Of a stretch of DNA of 9,783 nucleotides, positions 7,488-9,783 are shown one piece after another; position 1 is the stretch's first letter, and each line of letters begins with the position of its first letter. Location: assembly GCA_047971485.1 (NCBI GenBank), contig JBKDZR010000058.1:1-9783 (forward strand), read 5' to 3'. Made by a program: the position numbers and the translations under genes. This DNA is from JBKDZR01 sp047971485 (GTDB lineage Bacteria > Pseudomonadota > Alphaproteobacteria > Rhodobacterales > Rhodobacteraceae). The notes beneath the pieces were generated by a model. That model saw only the letters and a program-made list of their open reading frames with translations. It was not told the origin of the DNA and did not search any database.

Positions 7488-8282
7488 TTATTCGCCGGGA
7501 ACGGCTGTCGGGGCCGCCGGGCGGGTAATCCGGCCGCTGGTGGTCTTGCGCATGTCGGTGCGCAGGTGGCTGGTGTCGTACCCGTTGAACAGATGTCCGA
7601 TCAGTCCGCGGTTCAGATCCGAGGTGCCGAACAGCCAGTCCATGATCGGAAAGGTCAGGTTCATGTTCCGCTCCATCATCAACGACTGGTCGTGATGGGC
7701 GGTATGGTGGCGTCGGTTGGTATTGATGAACGGCATGTTGCGGACGAACCAGTTGTCTTCCACATGACAGCAGAAATGCATGAATTCATAGATCATGTAG
7801 ATCGAGGTCGTGGTGGTGATGAACAACCAGCCCACATTCGGCGTGATCAGATTGCCCAGCACGATCCCGCCGGGGATCGACATCAGGGTAAAGGCCGCAA
7901 GGGCATAGGGCGGAAAGAAGGTCACACGATAGTCGCGATGATCGGCGAACCGCATCTCCACCTCGGTGAAGAACTGATGATGCTGCAGGGTGTGACGGTT
8001 ATAGACCGCACGGGCCACCGGATTTTTCGAGGGGCGGTGCATCACATAGCGGTGCAGCCACCATTCGAAGAAGTTGCAGAACAGAAAGACCACAGGAACG
8101 GTCAGCCATTCCACCGGCGTGACGCCATTCAGGTTCGAGATATAGATATACAGGGCCGTCAGACCGATCACATAGATGATCGCGATATGCAAAAACCCGT
8201 TGTACCAGCCCGCAACGCGTTGCCGGTAATTTGACCGGTACTGCCGCTGACGATCCGTCATGCCGCTGTTCGCCAGTTCCAT
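7488..8282 (-). CDS. Membrane fatty-acid hydroxylase / sterol desaturase superfamily enzyme
   Basis: A 264-residue integral membrane di-iron oxygenase. The family's histidine clusters are all present: HRYVMH (H77, H82), HTLQHH (H97, H101, H102), H169 and H173 in MHFCCHVEDN, and HHTAHH (H192, H193, H196, H197). Hydrophobic segments lie at about 28-50, 59-76, 124-144 and 150-172. Members hydroxylate or desaturate lipids, sterols, carotenoids or other hydrophobic molecules using O2 and external electrons. The ATG at 8282 has GAGGAGAGGG just upstream; an in-frame TTG at 8312 was rejected because it lies in the presumed untranslated leader. First gene of the leftward operon, behind a candidate promoter at 8314-8341. 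The substrate is unknown; the downstream dehydrogenase and hydrolase suggest hydroxylation feeding further oxidation. Confidence 0.9.
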   Translation of the reverse strand: MELANSGMTDRQRQYRSNYRQRVAGWYNGFLHIAIIYVIGLTALYIYISNLNGVTPVEWLTVPVVFLFCNFFEWWLHRYVMHRPSKNPVARAVYNRHTLQHHQFFTEVEMRFADHRDYRVTFFPPYALAAFTLMSIPGGIVLGNLITPNVGWLFITTTTSIYMIYEFMHFCCHVEDNWFVRNMPFINTNRRHHTAHHDQSLMMERNMNLTFPIMDWLFGTSDLNRGLIGHLFNGYDTSHLRTDMRKTTSGRITRPAAPTAVPGE

Positions 8283-8296
8283 AACCCTCTCCTCTC

Positions 8297-8312
8297 TTGA
8301 TTCTTCGATCAA
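8297..8312. promoter_or_regulatory. Inverted repeat, candidate operator of the leftward operon
   Basis: TTGAT (8297-8301) and ATCAA (8308-8312) form a perfect 5-bp dyad with a 6-bp spacer. It covers the predicted start of leftward transcription (about 8307), just below the candidate -10, where a bound repressor would block initiation. The divergent gntR at 8701 is the obvious candidate regulator. The arms are short, so chance is possible. Confidence 0.4.
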
Positions 8313-8313
8313 T

Positions 8314-8341
8314 GATATATTAGAGGTATGTTAGTTGGCAA
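8314..8341 (-). promoter_or_regulatory. Candidate promoter of the hydroxylase operon
   Basis: On the - strand, TTGCCA (8341-8336, 4 of 6 to the -35 consensus) is followed after 16 nt by TATATC (8319-8314, 4 of 6 to the -10). Transcription would start near 8307, giving a leader of about 25 nt that contains the GAGGAGAGGG ribosome site. This is the only AT-rich stretch upstream of the operon. Confidence 0.45.
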
Positions 8342-8444
8342 GGCACGTTTGATCCCGTTTCACCGAAACCCATGGCAACCATTCGCCCGCCTCGCACAGC
8401 GAAAGGGTGCCGTTTCAAAACGAGCTGGTAAACGGGCGCTGCCT
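8341..8444 (+). ncRNA. Possible structured leader RNA upstream of the second gntR
   Basis: On the + strand these bases can fold into a closed multi-stem unit. AGGCA (8341-8345) pairs with TGCCT (8440-8444). Inside are GTTTC-ACC-GAAAC (8357-8369), a 13-position hairpin (8374-8386 with 8399-8411, 11 pairs, 12-nt loop), and CCGTTT with AAACGG (8410-8415, 8430-8435). Three CGTTT copies compete for two AAACG copies, so alternative folds exist. GGCAACC before and GGGTGCC after the central stem recall the core of SAM-I/SAM-IV riboswitches, but the rest of that consensus is not met. It would lie about 260 nt before the gntR start. Real transcription is unproven. Confidence 0.25.
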
Positions 8445-8700
8445 GTACGCCCCCCTTCTCATCTTTCCCCCGGGGATGCCCCCCGGACCTGCAACGCCGG
8501 ATCTGGGCTGCAGGGCCAAGGGCCGCCAGTATCAGGCCGCGCCCAAACCAACCCCGGCCGGAAAAAATGGGTTCTGCGGCTTGCCGCCGCAGGTCAAATC
8601 GGGTGAGCTATGAAAGACATACCAGGCCGGGGCCGGTAGCATACCTGTCCGCATCCCGCCCATTGCGGATGGTAACGGCACGATCAGGAGTATCGGGATA

Positions 8701-9390
8701 ATGAAGACCCTCACCACGGATCCGGCGCCCCCCGCCCGGTCCCGCCCCCGTCCCGCCAAGGGCGAAACGCTGACCGATCAGGCCTATCGCCGGATCGAGG
8801 AAATGATTGTCACCCTTCAACTGGCCCCGGGCGAGGTTCTGTCCGAGGCACAACTGACCGAAGATCTGGGCATCGGCCGCACCCCGATCCGCGAGGCCCT
8901 GCAACGGCTGGCCGCCGAAGGGCTGGTCACCGTGCTGCCACGGCGCGGTGTGCTGGTCTCGGAAATCAACCTGGCCCGCCAGCTTCTGCTGCTGGAATTG
9001 CGGCGCGAATTGGAACGTCTCTGCGCCCGCAAGGCTGCCGCCCGCGCCACCCCGCCCGAACGCGAAACCTTTGCCCAGTTGGCCACCCACCTGGCCGAGG
9101 CCGCCCGGACCCGCGACGACGCAGCCTTCATGCGACTGGACCTGGAATTCAACCAGGCCATCGTCGCCGCCTGCCGCAACGAATTTGCCGAAAGCGCCCT
9201 GCGCCGGACCCAGGGCCTGTCCCGTCGGTTCTGGTTTCAACACTATCGCGCCACGCTGGACCTGCAGCGCTGTGCCAGCCTTCACGCCGAGGTCGCCGAT
9301 GCCATCACCAAGGGCAATCAGGACATGGCAGCCCAAGCCTCGGACAACCTGATCGACTATATCGTCGAATTCACCCGCGCGACGGTCTGA
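8701..9390 (+). CDS. GntR family transcriptional regulator, FCD subfamily, incomplete metal site
   Basis: A 229-residue regulator divergent from the hydroxylase operon. A disordered basic leader (1-22) precedes the winged helix (about 24-88), with LGIGRTPIREALQRLAAEGL (56-75) and the wing PRRGVLV (80-86). Residues about 92-225 are an FCD-type helical domain. Aligned with the family pattern, D147 and H195 are kept, but the usual histidine four residues after the aspartate is N151, and the last ligand position falls at N216/L217. The ligand pocket may therefore be metal-free, as in E. coli FadR. The ATG at 8701 has AGGAG 10 nt upstream. It most likely represses the leftward operon in the absence of a pathway substrate or intermediate. 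Family is certain; effector and targets are inferred. Confidence 0.92.
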   Translation: MKTLTTDPAPPARSRPRPAKGETLTDQAYRRIEEMIVTLQLAPGEVLSEAQLTEDLGIGRTPIREALQRLAAEGLVTVLPRRGVLVSEINLARQLLLLELRRELERLCARKAAARATPPERETFAQLATHLAEAARTRDDAAFMRLDLEFNQAIVAACRNEFAESALRRTQGLSRRFWFQHYRATLDLQRCASLHAEVADAITKGNQDMAAQASDNLIDYIVEFTRATV

Positions 9391-9397
9391 TATTAGA

Positions 9398-9444
9398 GCA
9401 TGTTGCACAAAAGGGGGTACCGGTTTTGTGCTCCTCGACCATGC
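9398..9444. repeat. Intergenic palindromic repeat, rhizobial/rhodobacteral type
   Basis: Two nested inverted pairs, GCATG (9398-9402) with CATGC (9440-9444) and GCACAAAA (9405-9412) with TTTTGTGC (9424-9431), span 47 bp, with ACCGGTTTT in the centre. The layout GAGCATG...AAAAG...ACCGGTTTT...CATGC matches, from memory, a dispersed intergenic palindrome common in Rhizobiales and Rhodobacterales genomes. It starts 7 nt after the gntR stop and could double as a weak terminator, though no clear T-run follows the outer stem. Confidence 0.6.
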
Positions 9445-9493
9445 GATGTCAAAGACTTATACCAACGGCCCTAAGGATTGACCGCTTGCGACA

Positions 9494-9517
9494 GGCGGCT
9501 TTGCGGACAAAGCCGCC
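9494..9517. terminator. Perfect 10-bp hairpin downstream of the second gntR
   Basis: GGCGGCTTTG (9494-9503) and CAAAGCCGCC (9508-9517) pair perfectly around a CGGA tetraloop. This is the strongest short stem in the window. Neither side carries a T-run (GTTGAT on the right; TGTCGCAAG on the left when read leftward), so it may be a stability element or part of a repeat rather than an intrinsic terminator. Confidence 0.4.
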
Positions 9518-9783
9518 GTTGATCCCACCCCACCCCGGCGCGGGACAAGCCCGGAACGGGCGCCGCGCCATCACTGGGGCGGCCCACCGGTCTGGCGCTC
9601 GGCCACCGTTAGGGCAATGCTCTGGGGTTCCGCGACCACGGCTACCATAAATCGCGCCGTTCATAGGGCAGATGCGCCAGCCCCCGGTCCGGCGCTGGCG
9701 CGGCTGGCTGTGCTGGTGGCTAAGGTCAACAAGGCCTCAAAGCGGTCATTTTCCAAGGCCATTGATATTAAAGTGTGTCGTGT

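Larger units (their letters stand above)
8283..8700. other. Non-coding gap between divergent hydroxylase operon and gntR
   Basis: A 418-bp gap, unusually long for this compact window. The left end holds the candidate leftward promoter and a dyad (listed separately), 8341-8444 holds potential RNA structure (listed separately), and G+C hairpins occur at 8470-8486 (CCGGGG/CCCCGG) and 8574-8592 (CTGCGGC/GCCGCAG), neither followed by a T-run. The + strand reading frame spanning 8328-8606 has no ribosome site and an implausible composition (many R, P, G), so I do not call a gene. Confidence 0.6.
9391..9783. other. Gene-free stretch at the right edge
   Basis: These 393 bp contain a palindromic repeat and a strong hairpin (both listed separately), then about 265 bp in which I see nothing assignable. 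Reading frames here are short, lack ribosome sites and resemble no protein I know. A 33-codon frame on the - strand (9762-9661) is the best of them, and is not convincing. The last 30 bp become AT-rich and could be the upstream region of a gene beyond the window. Confidence 0.55.

Noticed and set aside
8341..8444. Firm call of a SAM riboswitch
   Set aside because: Only the GGCAACC and GGGTGCC elements match; the expected closing stem, kink-turn and remaining conserved bases are not evident, and the downstream gene is not a methionine gene.
8328..8606. 92-codon frame on the + strand in the gap before the second gntR
   Set aside because: It has no ribosome site, no homology I recognise and an R/P/G-rich composition; the region looks regulatory.
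8610..8639. Nine-codon frame (MKDIPGRGR) upstream of the second gntR as a leader peptide
   Set aside because: No run of regulatory codons, no associated terminator/antiterminator pair, and the ribosome site is marginal.
9661..9762. 33-codon - strand frame beginning MALENDRFEALL
   Set aside because: Too short, no ribosome site, and an unstructured A/S/G-rich end; not supportable as a gene.
1..9783. CRISPR array, tRNA, rRNA or insertion sequence
   Set aside because: No regularly spaced repeats, no cloverleaf or rRNA signatures, and no transposase reading frame or terminal inverted repeats with target duplication were seen.

Overview
The window is high-GC bacterial DNA, about two thirds G+C by eye. 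Its codon use, dense operons with ATGA/GTGA overlaps, FCD-type GntR regulators and a rhizobial/rhodobacteral-type intergenic palindrome suggest an alphaproteobacterium, most likely a Rhodobacterales (Paracoccus-like) organism. That placement is inference from style and family content; no rRNA or other marker gene is present. All coding assignments come from reading the translations and motifs; no database search was possible.

Region 1 (1-4600) is a divergent 2-hydroxyacid/2-oxoacid module. Leftward runs a class V PLP aminotransferase of the serine/aspartate-glyoxylate type, cut by the window edge. Rightward runs a 967-residue FAD plus iron-sulfur D-2-hydroxyacid dehydrogenase of the YdiJ / GlcD-GlpC fusion type, followed after 4 nt by an FCD-family GntR regulator. 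The 122-bp gap between the divergent starts is AT-rich and holds nested inverted repeats, a natural operator for that regulator. Together the genes suggest oxidation of a 2-hydroxyacid (glycolate is one possibility) to a 2-oxoacid and transamination of glyoxylate to glycine, under a local substrate-sensing repressor.

Region 2 (4629-8282) is a leftward operon of six genes, in transcription order: a membrane fatty-acid hydroxylase/sterol-desaturase-type di-iron enzyme, a four-helix membrane protein, a two-helix mini membrane protein, a DUF6166-like small protein, a zinc alcohol dehydrogenase and an alpha/beta hydrolase. The last three junctions are two 4-nt overlaps and a 23-nt gap, so the set is one unit. 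It reads as an oxidative catabolic pathway (hydroxylate, oxidise the alcohol, hydrolyse an ester or lactone) for an unidentified hydrophobic substrate. No redox partner for the hydroxylase is encoded here. The operon ends tail to tail with the first gntR gene, with a small hairpin and T-run between them.

Region 3 (8283-9390) is a 418-bp non-coding gap with a candidate leftward promoter, an overlapping operator-like repeat and a structured stretch that may be an RNA leader, then a second FCD GntR regulator pointing away from the operon, which it probably controls. Its FCD domain lacks two of the usual metal-ligand histidines.

Region 4 (9391-9783) has no gene I can support. It begins with an intergenic palindromic repeat directly after the gntR stop, followed by a perfect 10-bp hairpin; the rest is unassigned.
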